Part shown: positions 1 through 5,587 of the stretch, piece by piece | Layout of the letters: the number at the start of each line of letters is the position of its first letter | Numbering within the stretch: position 1 is the stretch's first letter | DNA from: an uncultured Clostridia bacterium | Lineage (GTDB): Bacteria > Bacillota > Clostridia > Lachnospirales > Bianqueaceae | Reading direction: 5' to 3' | DNA length: 5,785 bases | NCBI GenBank assembly: GCA_947570515.1 | Contig: CANOUM010000117.1 | Span: 1-5,785 of the forward strand | Made by a program: the position numbers and the translations under genes | The notes under the pieces: generated by a model | What the model was told of the DNA's origin: nothing | The model's input: the letters and a program-made list of their open reading frames with translations, nothing else | Databases searched by the model: none

Positions 1-21
1 TTTTGTTTTCATGTCAAGAAA

Positions 22-28
22 AGGGAGG
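22..28 (+). promoter_or_regulatory. Ribosome binding site deciding the MATE start
   Basis: AGGGAGG is a strong Shine-Dalgarno match. It lies 7 nt before GTG (36-38) but only 1 nt before ATG (30-32), which favours the GTG as the initiation codon. Confidence 0.65.
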
Positions 29-35
29 AATGACG

Positions 36-986
36 GTGACAAAAGAATGGAAATCTTATATGAAGAGCGTATTTTGGTTAGCCGTACCGATTATGATTGA
101 AAATACGCTGCAGACGCTTCTGGGAACGACTGATACATATTTTGCAGGAAAATTAGCAGATCAGGCAATTGCCGGAATTGGCGTTACCAATCTGATTATG
201 AATATATTTATCTCTTTTTTTACAGCAGTCAGCGTGGGAACTACGGTTGTAGTATCGCATAGCTATGGAAGCAAAGATTATGCACAGGTAAACCGCGCGA
301 TGACGCATTCGCTGGTGATAGGCAGTGCGCTGGGAATCCTGTCAGGGGCCATATGCGGTATAGGAAATACATCTATTCTACGTATTTCGGGTGCAGATAG
401 CACCGTCATAGAATATGTTAGGCCTTATTTTTTGATTGTGCTCATTCCCTGTGTAGCATTATGTCTGCAGCTGATCCTGTCGGCTGGACTGCGTGCTATG
501 AAAGATACGAAAACACCGATGTATGTGACAGGGGCCGCCAACATTGTGAATATCATATTGAATATTGTGTTTATCAAATGGGGGTGGGGGATCTTTGGCT
601 TAGGCCTGGCAACGACACTGTCGAGAGGAATCAGCGTCTGTATTTTGTTTTGGCGTATTAAAAACTATGATGCGTATATACGCATATCGTTTTGCAGGCT
701 TTCAAAAAAAGAAACCTTTGACATTTTAAAAGTAGGAATACCGGCCGGACTGGAAAAACTGATTATGCGCATTGGTCAGCTGGTGTACAATGGTATGATC
801 ATTACGATTGGCACATCAGCCTATGTAGCGCATCAGATTGCCGGCAGCATAGAAAATTATTCCTATATTCCGTCTATGGGATTTGGGCTTGCGGTATGTA
901 CGCTGGTAGGTATTTCCTTAGGGGAAGGAGATGAAAAAAAGGCAAAAAAATACCAATGGCAGCCTATGCGTTTTCAGGCGGATTGA
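36..986 (+). CDS. MATE family efflux transporter, 5' portion (frameshifted)
   Basis: This is the N-terminal two-thirds of a MATE (multidrug and toxic compound extrusion) antiporter, an inner-membrane protein that exports drugs or other organic cations using a Na+ or H+ gradient. Family-typical stretches are visible: the first MATE repeat opens with FWLAVPIMIENTLQTLLGTT and continues with DTYFAGKLADQAIAGIG. The second repeat opens with KVGIPAGLEKLIMRIGQLVY and continues with AHQIAGSIENYSYIPSMGFG and GISLGEGDEKKAKK. Most of the chain is hydrophobic helices. I chose the GTG at 36 because AGGGAGG at 22-28 lies 7 nt upstream; the ATG at 30 is only 1 nt from it. The frame ends at a TGA at 984-986, after about 11 residues unlike a MATE protein. 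The normal continuation lies in the -1 frame, so the true family sequence stops near 950. As read, the product of about 316 residues would lack the last three or four helices. The substrate cannot be predicted. Confidence 0.88.
   Translation: MTKEWKSYMKSVFWLAVPIMIENTLQTLLGTTDTYFAGKLADQAIAGIGVTNLIMNIFISFFTAVSVGTTVVVSHSYGSKDYAQVNRAMTHSLVIGSALGILSGAICGIGNTSILRISGADSTVIEYVRPYFLIVLIPCVALCLQLILSAGLRAMKDTKTPMYVTGAANIVNIILNIVFIKWGWGIFGLGLATTLSRGISVCILFWRIKNYDAYIRISFCRLSKKETFDILKVGIPAGLEKLIMRIGQLVYNGMIITIGTSAYVAHQIAGSIENYSYIPSMGFGLAVCTLVGISLGEGDEKKAKKYQWQPMRFQAD
925..951 (+). other. Frameshift site with tandem slippery heptamers in the MATE gene
   Basis: In the incoming frame the codons are GAA AAA AAG GCA AAA AAA TAC. 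This places A AAA AAG at 935-941 and A AAA AAA at 944-950, both in the X XXY YYZ phase needed for -1 ribosomal slippage. A slip at either one leads into the frame encoding the rest of the transporter. AAGGAG at 925-930 resembles a Shine-Dalgarno sequence and sits 13 nt before the second heptamer and 4 nt before the first. The E. coli dnaX signal has a comparable upstream Shine-Dalgarno. I see no strong downstream stem; only a 4-bp GCCT/AGGC pairing is visible. One A lost from either 7-A run, biologically or by sequencing error, would give the same picture. Confidence 0.6.
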
Positions 987-1363
987 TTCTTTTATTTAGT
1001 TTTGTCTTTTTTGTCCTTTCGCCTTCCTTAGCAGCGCTATTTACTCAAACCGAAGAGGTTCAAAAGCTGGTAGTAAACGTATTGCGGATCATAGCTCTGT
1101 TTCAGCCATTTACATTTCTTGTGCAGATCATGACAAACGCACTGCAGGGGGCCGGTGAGACCAAGGTGCCCATGTATTCGACGCTCGTAGGGATCTGGGG
1201 CATCCGCATTGGCGTTGGATATCTGTTAGCCATGCAGTTTGAATTAGGTCTCGCCGGTGTATGGTATGCCTATGCGCTGGACGTGACCGTGCGGGGAATT
1301 GTTCTGCTGTGCCAGTTCCAAAGGCATATAGGCAAGAAGAAAAGAAATTGTCATATTGCCTAG
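956..1363 (+). CDS. MATE family efflux transporter, 3' portion (frameshifted)
   Basis: This is the C-terminal third of the same MATE transporter, in the -1 frame relative to the 5' portion. It contains hydrophobic helices (GGLILLFSFVFFVLSPSLAAL), the family-typical segment ALQGAGETKVPMYSTLVGIW, and final helices with RIGVGYLLAMQFELGLAGVW, ending in a basic tail (KKKRN). The frame is open slightly upstream of the ATG at 956, reading through KKIPMAAYAFSGG from the A-run at 944-950. Joined there, the two parts give about 442 residues, the usual size of a MATE protein. The ATG at 956 has no well-placed ribosome binding site: the nearest purine-rich sequence, at 925-930, is 25 nt away. Independent translation is therefore unlikely. 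Either the parts are joined by frameshifting, the gene is broken, or one A is missing from the sequence. Confidence 0.8.
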   Translation: MAAYAFSGGLILLFSFVFFVLSPSLAALFTQTEEVQKLVVNVLRIIALFQPFTFLVQIMTNALQGAGETKVPMYSTLVGIWGIRIGVGYLLAMQFELGLAGVWYAYALDVTVRGIVLLCQFQRHIGKKKRNCHIA

Positions 1364-1384
1364 TTTATGCTACAATTAAAATAC

Positions 1385-2854
1385 TTAGATGGAAATCCCT
1401 TTTTGAGCAGGACCGCTTAGAAGCTGACCGCGGTAATCAAAACGAGAGCCGTGGCAGGGACAGTCCCAGCTCAGTTCATCCTGATTCCAGGCGAGCTGGC
1501 ATCCCAGATGTGGACAACGGATATCCACCGTAAAGACTTCCAGATCAGGGCTGTTATAAACGCCAACCTTATGGCCATGGATTAAAATAACTCCGCCATG
1601 TCCGGGCGGGATTTTTTCAAGCTCCCCTTTTGGCAGCTGAAAGATGCGTTTAGTGATGCTCATTGCTGCTTTTCCGCCAAGGGCGGCAATAGAGGGAATG
1701 TCCCGCAAGGCAAAGCGCCGCGGATCAAAGACAGGAGCAAAGGGGGTATCGATCTGCAGAATCTGATTACGAAGAATCAGGGCAGAAGCCATCGCATTGG
1801 TCATGCCCCATTTTTGAAAACCGGTTGCTGCATACCAGTGAGGATGCCTGCTGGAGAAGGAACCAATATAAGGAATATGATCAATGGAAATACAGTCCTG
1901 GGCAGACCAATGGGCCACTTCCCGGCTATGGGGAAACCATTGTCTGGCTTTTTGACGCAGGGCATCGTAGCGGCTTGTAGTGCCTGAGCAGCCTGTTCGA
2001 TGGCCTTCACCCCCCAGAAGCAGATAAGGACCATAATGGCGAAAAGAGTACTCCTGTGAAGAAGAGCCAGCGGGAGAGGGCAGATCATGCGTTAGACTGC
2101 CAATCCACATGCCGTCTGGAAACTCAGCATTTTCCAGAGCCAGTACATAGGAACGCTTTTGAAACATACGGGCAAAGAATAGACCGGGAAAATTTAAAAA
2201 AGGATAATGACAGGCAAAGACGATATGCCCGGCACAGACAGTCCCATTCGGGGTATAGACGGTCTGATCTTTTACAGAAACAGCGGGTGTATTTTCATAA
2301 ACGGTAAGGGAATCGGATAAGGTTTTGAGTAAGATGAGCGGATTATATTGCAGTTGCTCCTGCATGCGAAGTGCTCCTGCACAGGAAAAAGGAAGAGCGG
2401 CAGGCAGCTCTGTCAGCAGCTCGGCAGAAAACCCCAGCTGTAAAAGAGCAGCATATTCCTGTTTAAGCGGTGCTATACTCTGCGCATACAGATAGGAGGA
2501 CTGGGCAGATAAATCGCAGGGAATTTGATATTCATCGATGAGCGCTTGATATTCCTGCATGGCTGTTTGCTGGGCGAGTGCGTACTGCTTTGTCTTTTCC
2601 AGGCCAACGCGCTGCAGGAGCGTGTGATAAATCAGTCCATGCTGCGCAGTAATTTTAGCAGTTGTATGACCGCTTTGACCGCTGGCAATACGGCTTGCTT
2701 CAATCAGAACTACTTGTTTGCCGGCTTTTTGCAGTAAAAAACCGGTAAGAATACCAGTGAGACCAGCGCCTATGATGAGCACATCCGTGTCCAGATGTCC
2801 TTGCAGAGAGGGGCGCTTTTGAATATGACAGTTATCAGACCAGATCGTTTGCAT
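1385..2854 (-). CDS. FAD-dependent oxidoreductase with C-terminal Rieske [2Fe-2S] domain (YhfW-like)
   Basis: This is a two-domain redox protein of 489 residues, probably cytoplasmic. The N-terminal DAO-type flavoprotein domain begins with the dinucleotide-binding motif GAGLTG (29-34) and the ribose-binding acidic residue E52. SGQSGHTTAK (58-67) and the late FAD motifs D325-x-x-P328-x-x-G331 and ATGFQKWGMT (343-352) follow. A linker leads to a Rieske domain (about 408-489) with CPHLGC (447-452) and CPCHGS (465-470). The predicted cluster ligands are C447, H449, C465 and H468, with C452 and C467 as the usual disulfide pair. The architecture and length match Bacillus YhfW-type proteins, whose substrate is not established as far as I know. 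No signal peptide is visible. The ATG at 2854 is preceded by GAGGA with a short 4-nt spacing. The gene is divergent from rarA and convergent with the MATE gene. A role in amine or amino-acid oxidation is possible for the DAO fold but cannot be assigned. Confidence 0.9.
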   Translation of the reverse strand: MQTIWSDNCHIQKRPSLQGHLDTDVLIIGAGLTGILTGFLLQKAGKQVVLIEASRIASGQSGHTTAKITAQHGLIYHTLLQRVGLEKTKQYALAQQTAMQEYQALIDEYQIPCDLSAQSSYLYAQSIAPLKQEYAALLQLGFSAELLTELPAALPFSCAGALRMQEQLQYNPLILLKTLSDSLTVYENTPAVSVKDQTVYTPNGTVCAGHIVFACHYPFLNFPGLFFARMFQKRSYVLALENAEFPDGMWIGSLTHDLPSPAGSSSQEYSFRHYGPYLLLGGEGHRTGCSGTTSRYDALRQKARQWFPHSREVAHWSAQDCISIDHIPYIGSFSSRHPHWYAATGFQKWGMTNAMASALILRNQILQIDTPFAPVFDPRRFALRDIPSIAALGGKAAMSITKRIFQLPKGELEKIPPGHGGVILIHGHKVGVYNSPDLEVFTVDIRCPHLGCQLAWNQDELSWDCPCHGSRFDYRGQLLSGPAQKGISI

Positions 2855-2888
2855 AATATCCTCATTTCTATTTACATCGTTTTAACCT

Positions 2889-2918
2889 AGCATAACTCAT
2901 TTAACTCATTTTATACAA
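2889..2918 (-). promoter_or_regulatory. Possible promoter of the FAD/Rieske gene
   Basis: On the minus strand, TTGTAT (2913-2918) and TATGCT (2889-2894) could serve as -35 and -10 elements with an 18-bp spacer, 35 nt before the ATG at 2854. The matches to consensus are only partial (3/6 and 4/6). The tandem 9-bp repeat at 2893-2910 falls almost wholly in the spacer, so a protein binding it would affect this promoter. Confidence 0.35.
2893..2910. repeat. Perfect tandem 9-bp direct repeat in the divergent intergenic region
   Basis: TAACTCATT occurs twice head to tail (2893-2901 and 2902-2910). A degenerate third copy beginning TAACCT lies just upstream at 2883. The repeat sits between the divergent FAD/Rieske and rarA genes. 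A 9-bp period is close to one helical turn, so the copies could be a direct-repeat operator, but chance in AT-rich DNA is possible. Confidence 0.6.
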
Positions 2919-2936
2919 AGCAGGGAAGAGAAAGCC

Positions 2937-4256
2937 ATGGATCAGATGAATTTGTTTGAAGAAGGCAGAGGCAGCATGCCGCTCGCCAGCCGTTTACGCC
3001 CGGGATCGTTAGAAGAACTGGTCGGGCAGACGCATTTGCTGGGAAAGGGGAAAATCCTGCGGCAGCTCATTGAGCGGGATCAGCTTTCCTCTATGATTTT
3101 CTGGGGACCGCCCGGTGTGGGCAAAACGACGCTTGCTCGTATCATTGCCAGCCATACGCAAGCTGAATTTGTAGATTTCAGCGCTGTGACAAGCGGAATT
3201 AAAGAAATCAAGGAAGTCATGGCAAAGGCGGAAACAAGCCGGCGTATGGGGATGCGTACACTGCTTTTTGTCGATGAGATTCATCGCTTCAATAAAGCGC
3301 AGCAGGATGCATTTTTGCCATATGTAGAAAAAGGAAGTATTATTTTAGTAGGCGCTACGACGGAAAATCCGTCTTTTGAAATCAACAGCGCTCTTTTATC
3401 GCGCTGCCGCGTATTTGTATTAAAAGCGCTGACAGAGAAAGAAATGGTCGATCTGCTCATGCGGGCGCTGCAGCACCCGCTCGGGTATGGGGATCAGCCG
3501 ATAGGCATTACGCAGGAGCAGCTGCGGGCCATTGCCCGGTTTGCAAATGGAGATGCGCGCACAGCGCTAAACACCCTGGAGATGGCTGTGCTGAACGGTA
3601 AAATCAGCGCAGAGGAAATTACGGTCACAGAGGAGGTGCTGAGCGAATGTCTCAACCGCCGGTCACTTCTGTATGATAAAAACGGAGAAGAGCATTATAA
3701 TCTGATATCGGCGCTGCATAAATCGATGCGCAATAGTGATCCGGATGCGGCAGTGTATTATCTGCGCAGGATGCTGGAGGGAGGAGAGGAGCCGCTGTAT
3801 ATTGCCAGACGGCTGATCCGCTTTGCCAGTGAAGATGTGGGGATGGCAGATCCGCAGGCGCTTTTGCAGGCGGTGGCCGTTTATCAGGCCTGTCATTTTA
3901 ACGGAATGCCGGAGTGCGATGTCAATCTGGCACAGGCTGTGGTGTATCTGGCTATGGCGCCTAAATCAAATGCTTTATATATGGCATGCGAGGAAACGAG
4001 GCGAGATGTAAGGGAGATGCCGGCAGCTCCGGTGCCGCTGCAGCTCTGTAATGCGCCGACGCAGCTGATGAAGGATCTGCACTATGGAAAGGGCTATGAG
4101 TATGCCCATGATACAGAGGAGAAGCTGACGAAGATGCGCTGTTTGCCGGAGGCGCTTGCAGACCGGCGATATTATTTGCCGACGGATTCGGGGCAGGAGA
4201 AAAAGGTTAAAGAACGCTTGGAAGAGATCCGAACGTGGAGAGGAGAGAATAGATGA
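2937..4256 (+). CDS. rarA: Replication-associated recombination protein A (RarA/MgsA, AAA+ ATPase)
   Basis: RarA (MgsA; eukaryotic homologue WRNIP1) is a DNA-dependent AAA+ ATPase related to clamp loaders. It acts at stalled replication forks and single-strand gaps. The 439 residues are full length for the family. Visible features in order are: PLASRLRP (15-22) and LVGQ (28-31) at the start of the AAA+ domain; Walker A GPPGVGKTT (57-65); Walker B LLFVDE (109-114) followed by IHRFNK; sensor 1 GATTENPSFEIN (139-150); arginine finger in SRC (R156); and sensor 2 GDAR (R208). The C-terminal part carries the family-typical EGGEEPLYIARRLIRFASED and the downstream oligomerisation region. The N-terminus contains QMNLF (3-7), which resembles a sliding-clamp-binding pentapeptide. 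The ATG at 2937 has AGGGAAG 8 nt upstream. The stop overlaps the start of the next gene (ATGA), indicating co-transcription and probably translational coupling. Confidence 0.97.
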   Translation: MDQMNLFEEGRGSMPLASRLRPGSLEELVGQTHLLGKGKILRQLIERDQLSSMIFWGPPGVGKTTLARIIASHTQAEFVDFSAVTSGIKEIKEVMAKAETSRRMGMRTLLFVDEIHRFNKAQQDAFLPYVEKGSIILVGATTENPSFEINSALLSRCRVFVLKALTEKEMVDLLMRALQHPLGYGDQPIGITQEQLRAIARFANGDARTALNTLEMAVLNGKISAEEITVTEEVLSECLNRRSLLYDKNGEEHYNLISALHKSMRNSDPDAAVYYLRRMLEGGEEPLYIARRLIRFASEDVGMADPQALLQAVAVYQACHFNGMPECDVNLAQAVVYLAMAPKSNALYMACEETRRDVREMPAAPVPLQLCNAPTQLMKDLHYGKGYEYAHDTEEKLTKMRCLPEALADRRYYLPTDSGQEKKVKERLEEIRTWRGENR

Positions 4257-4522
4257 GAAAAAGAAGAAAAATGGATACCGATGATAAGCGAAGGGCATTT
4301 ATGCTGGGCGTCATGTTGATGATGCTGTTTATTATTCTGTATTTTATGTTTATTCACCGGCTGCTGGGAGGCGATGCCGCGCCGTGGCAGTTGGTAGATG
4401 GAATCGTGGCAGGAGGATCGGCGCTGAGCTTTGTGGCCGCGTATTGGATTGTTAAGCTGAGAATGGGAGAGGAGCATGCGGCACCGCAGGAAGCAGAGCA
4501 GTCCAAACGCTTTGACGATTGA
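4253..4522 (+). CDS. Small two-helix membrane protein of unknown function
   Basis: I do not recognise this 89-residue protein. It starts with a very basic stretch (RKRRK, 2-6), then a first hydrophobic helix (about 16-34, rich in Met, Leu and Phe), a short loop containing HRLLGGDAAPW, a second helix (about 47-67, VDGIVAGGSALSFVAAYWIV), and a charged C-terminal tail ending KRFDD. The positive-inside rule predicts both ends in the cytoplasm and a short outside loop. Its ATG overlaps the rarA stop as ATGA, and AGGAG at 4241-4245 lies 7 nt upstream, so it is very probably translated and coupled to rarA. The hairpin at 4554-4591 ends the unit. No enzymatic motif is visible. Confidence 0.8.
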   Translation: MRKRRKMDTDDKRRAFMLGVMLMMLFIILYFMFIHRLLGGDAAPWQLVDGIVAGGSALSFVAAYWIVKLRMGEEHAAPQEAEQSKRFDD

Positions 4523-4553
4523 AAATAGAGTGAAATGTGCTCCGTAAATTAAA

Positions 4554-4591
4554 TTAGCAGTAAGATTCCGTTATCGAAATCTTACTGCTAA
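4554..4591. terminator. Probable bidirectional terminator between convergent genes
   Basis: TTAGCAGTAAGATT (4554-4567) pairs perfectly with AATCTTACTGCTAA (4578-4591) around a 10-nt loop, which contains a possible CG/CG closing pair around TTAT. On the plus strand ATTTCATTT follows; on the minus strand TTTAATTTA follows, so each direction has a modest T-rich tail. It lies 31 bp after the stop of the small membrane protein and 25 bp after the stop of the DegV gene, as expected for a shared terminator. Confidence 0.85.
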
Positions 4592-4616
4592 ATTTCATTT
4601 ATCGTATGCTTTTTGT

Positions 4617-5504
4617 TTAGGACTCTCTTTTGCTGCCCCAGAAAAACAGGGCAACGGTACCCGGCCCTGTGTGGCTGCCAATCGTAGTACCGATATGATT
4701 GATTTCGACTTTTCCGTTTAAGTGGGGAAAGCGTGCTTCTACCAGATCGGCAACAGCTTTGGCATCTTCATAACAGGCAGAATTTGAGATATAACATTTT
4801 CCGTCATAGTTTAAGCCGCCGTCAGCAAATTCTTCCATTTTATCTACAATTCGGTGAATGACAGCATTTTTAGTACGGATTTTAAAACGGGGAATTAAGC
4901 GTCCCTCATGATCCATGTTTAAAAGAGGACAAATTTTGAGCATGGTGCCAAACCAGCCGGAAGCTTTGGAAATGCGTCCTCCCTTGACATAAAAGCTTAA
5001 ATCGGTTGAAAAGAACCAGTGATGAAGCCGAAGTTTATTTTCTTCGGCCCACTGATAGACTTCTTCCAGAGCAAGTCCTTCATCTCGAAGGTCAGCCAGC
5101 TTATCCATGAAAAGACCATAGCCAGAGGAAGCGCCGAGAGAGTCAACTACAAAGATTTTTCGATCGGGATACTTTTCAAGCAAGATATTTTTAGCTAAAT
5201 TAGCCGAATTATAAACACCGGAAATTCCGGAAGAAAGCGTAATATGAAGAATGTCCTTTCCCTGTTCTAAAAAGGGAGTGAAGTAGTCAATGAATTCATC
5301 GACATTGATTTGAGAAGTTTTAGTCTCTGCACCATTAGCCATTGCTTCATAAAACTGATCAAAGGGCATGCTTTGTCCAAGATCGTCAGGGTATTGCCTG
5401 TCGTTTAGAGAATAATGGAAGCAAATATAATGCAGGTCTCTTTTTTCAAAATGTTCCTTAGATAAATCAGCGGTTGAACAGCAGCTGATAATATAATTAC
5501 TCAT
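4617..5504 (-). CDS. DegV family protein (fatty-acid-binding, FakB-like)
   Basis: DegV/FakB proteins bind a fatty acid in the cytosol; characterised members present it to the kinase FakA for phosphorylation and entry into phospholipid synthesis. The 295-residue protein has the family landmarks: KTSQ (62-65) for the conserved TSQ motif, LSSGISGVYNSA (90-101), DSLGASSGYG (121-130), KGGRIS (174-179), and a C-terminal IGTTIGSHTGPGTVALFFWG with the conserved His at 278. The usual N-terminal TDST/S-A-D motif is replaced by SCCSTAD (7-13). I chose the ATG at 5504 because AAAGGA (5518-5513 on the minus strand) lies 8 nt upstream; a TTG at 5528 would add eight residues without such a site. No fakA-like gene is in the window, so the partner and the ligand are unknown. 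The gene lies 83 bp downstream of a MATE gene on the same strand and probably has its own promoter. Confidence 0.93.
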   Translation of the reverse strand: MSNYIISCCSTADLSKEHFEKRDLHYICFHYSLNDRQYPDDLGQSMPFDQFYEAMANGAETKTSQINVDEFIDYFTPFLEQGKDILHITLSSGISGVYNSANLAKNILLEKYPDRKIFVVDSLGASSGYGLFMDKLADLRDEGLALEEVYQWAEENKLRLHHWFFSTDLSFYVKGGRISKASGWFGTMLKICPLLNMDHEGRLIPRFKIRTKNAVIHRIVDKMEEFADGGLNYDGKCYISNSACYEDAKAVADLVEARFPHLNGKVEINHIGTTIGSHTGPGTVALFFWGSKRES

Positions 5505-5512
5505 AGCAGGTT

Positions 5513-5518
5513 TCCTTT
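5513..5518 (-). promoter_or_regulatory. Ribosome binding site deciding the DegV start
   Basis: On the minus strand AAAGGA stands 8 nt before the ATG at 5504. It lies downstream of the alternative TTG at 5528 and so supports the shorter 295-residue protein. Confidence 0.6.
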
Positions 5519-5538
5519 CTGCATTCAAAATTATCGCA

Positions 5539-5570
5539 ATTATAGTAGCACATTAAATCTTAGGATGCAA
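5539..5570 (-). promoter_or_regulatory. Possible promoter of the DegV gene
   Basis: The minus strand has a perfect -10 hexamer TATAAT at 5544-5539, 34 nt before the ATG at 5504. The best upstream -35-like element is TTGCAT (5570-5565), with a long 20-bp spacer and only a 3/6 match, so the -35 assignment is weak. The location between the MATE stop and the DegV start suits an independent promoter. Confidence 0.42.
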
Positions 5571-5587
5571 GAGGAAAACTGACGGTT

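Noticed and set aside
931..955. ATG at 931 directly after AAGGAG as a reinitiation start for the MATE 3' part
   Set aside because: The spacing is zero and the frame (position 931) is neither the incoming frame nor the downstream MATE frame; it stops soon after.
1345..1377. Possible terminator hairpin AATTGT/ACAATT at the MATE-FAD/Rieske junction
   Set aside because: Only six AT-rich base pairs around a 20-nt loop, overlapping the MATE stop; too weak to call a terminator.
1598..1987. Plus-strand open frame of 129 codons inside the FAD/Rieske gene
   Set aside because: It is antisense to a gene with intact domain motifs, resembles no family I know, and has no supporting context.
2911..2917. 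TATACA as the -10 element of a rarA promoter
   Set aside because: It is placed 19 nt before the ATG, but no acceptable -35 hexamer lies 16-18 bp upstream, so it was not listed as a feature.
3975..4298. Minus-strand open frame across the end of rarA and the start of the small membrane protein
   Set aside because: It is antisense to two well-supported coupled genes and its translation is low-complexity without recognisable motifs.
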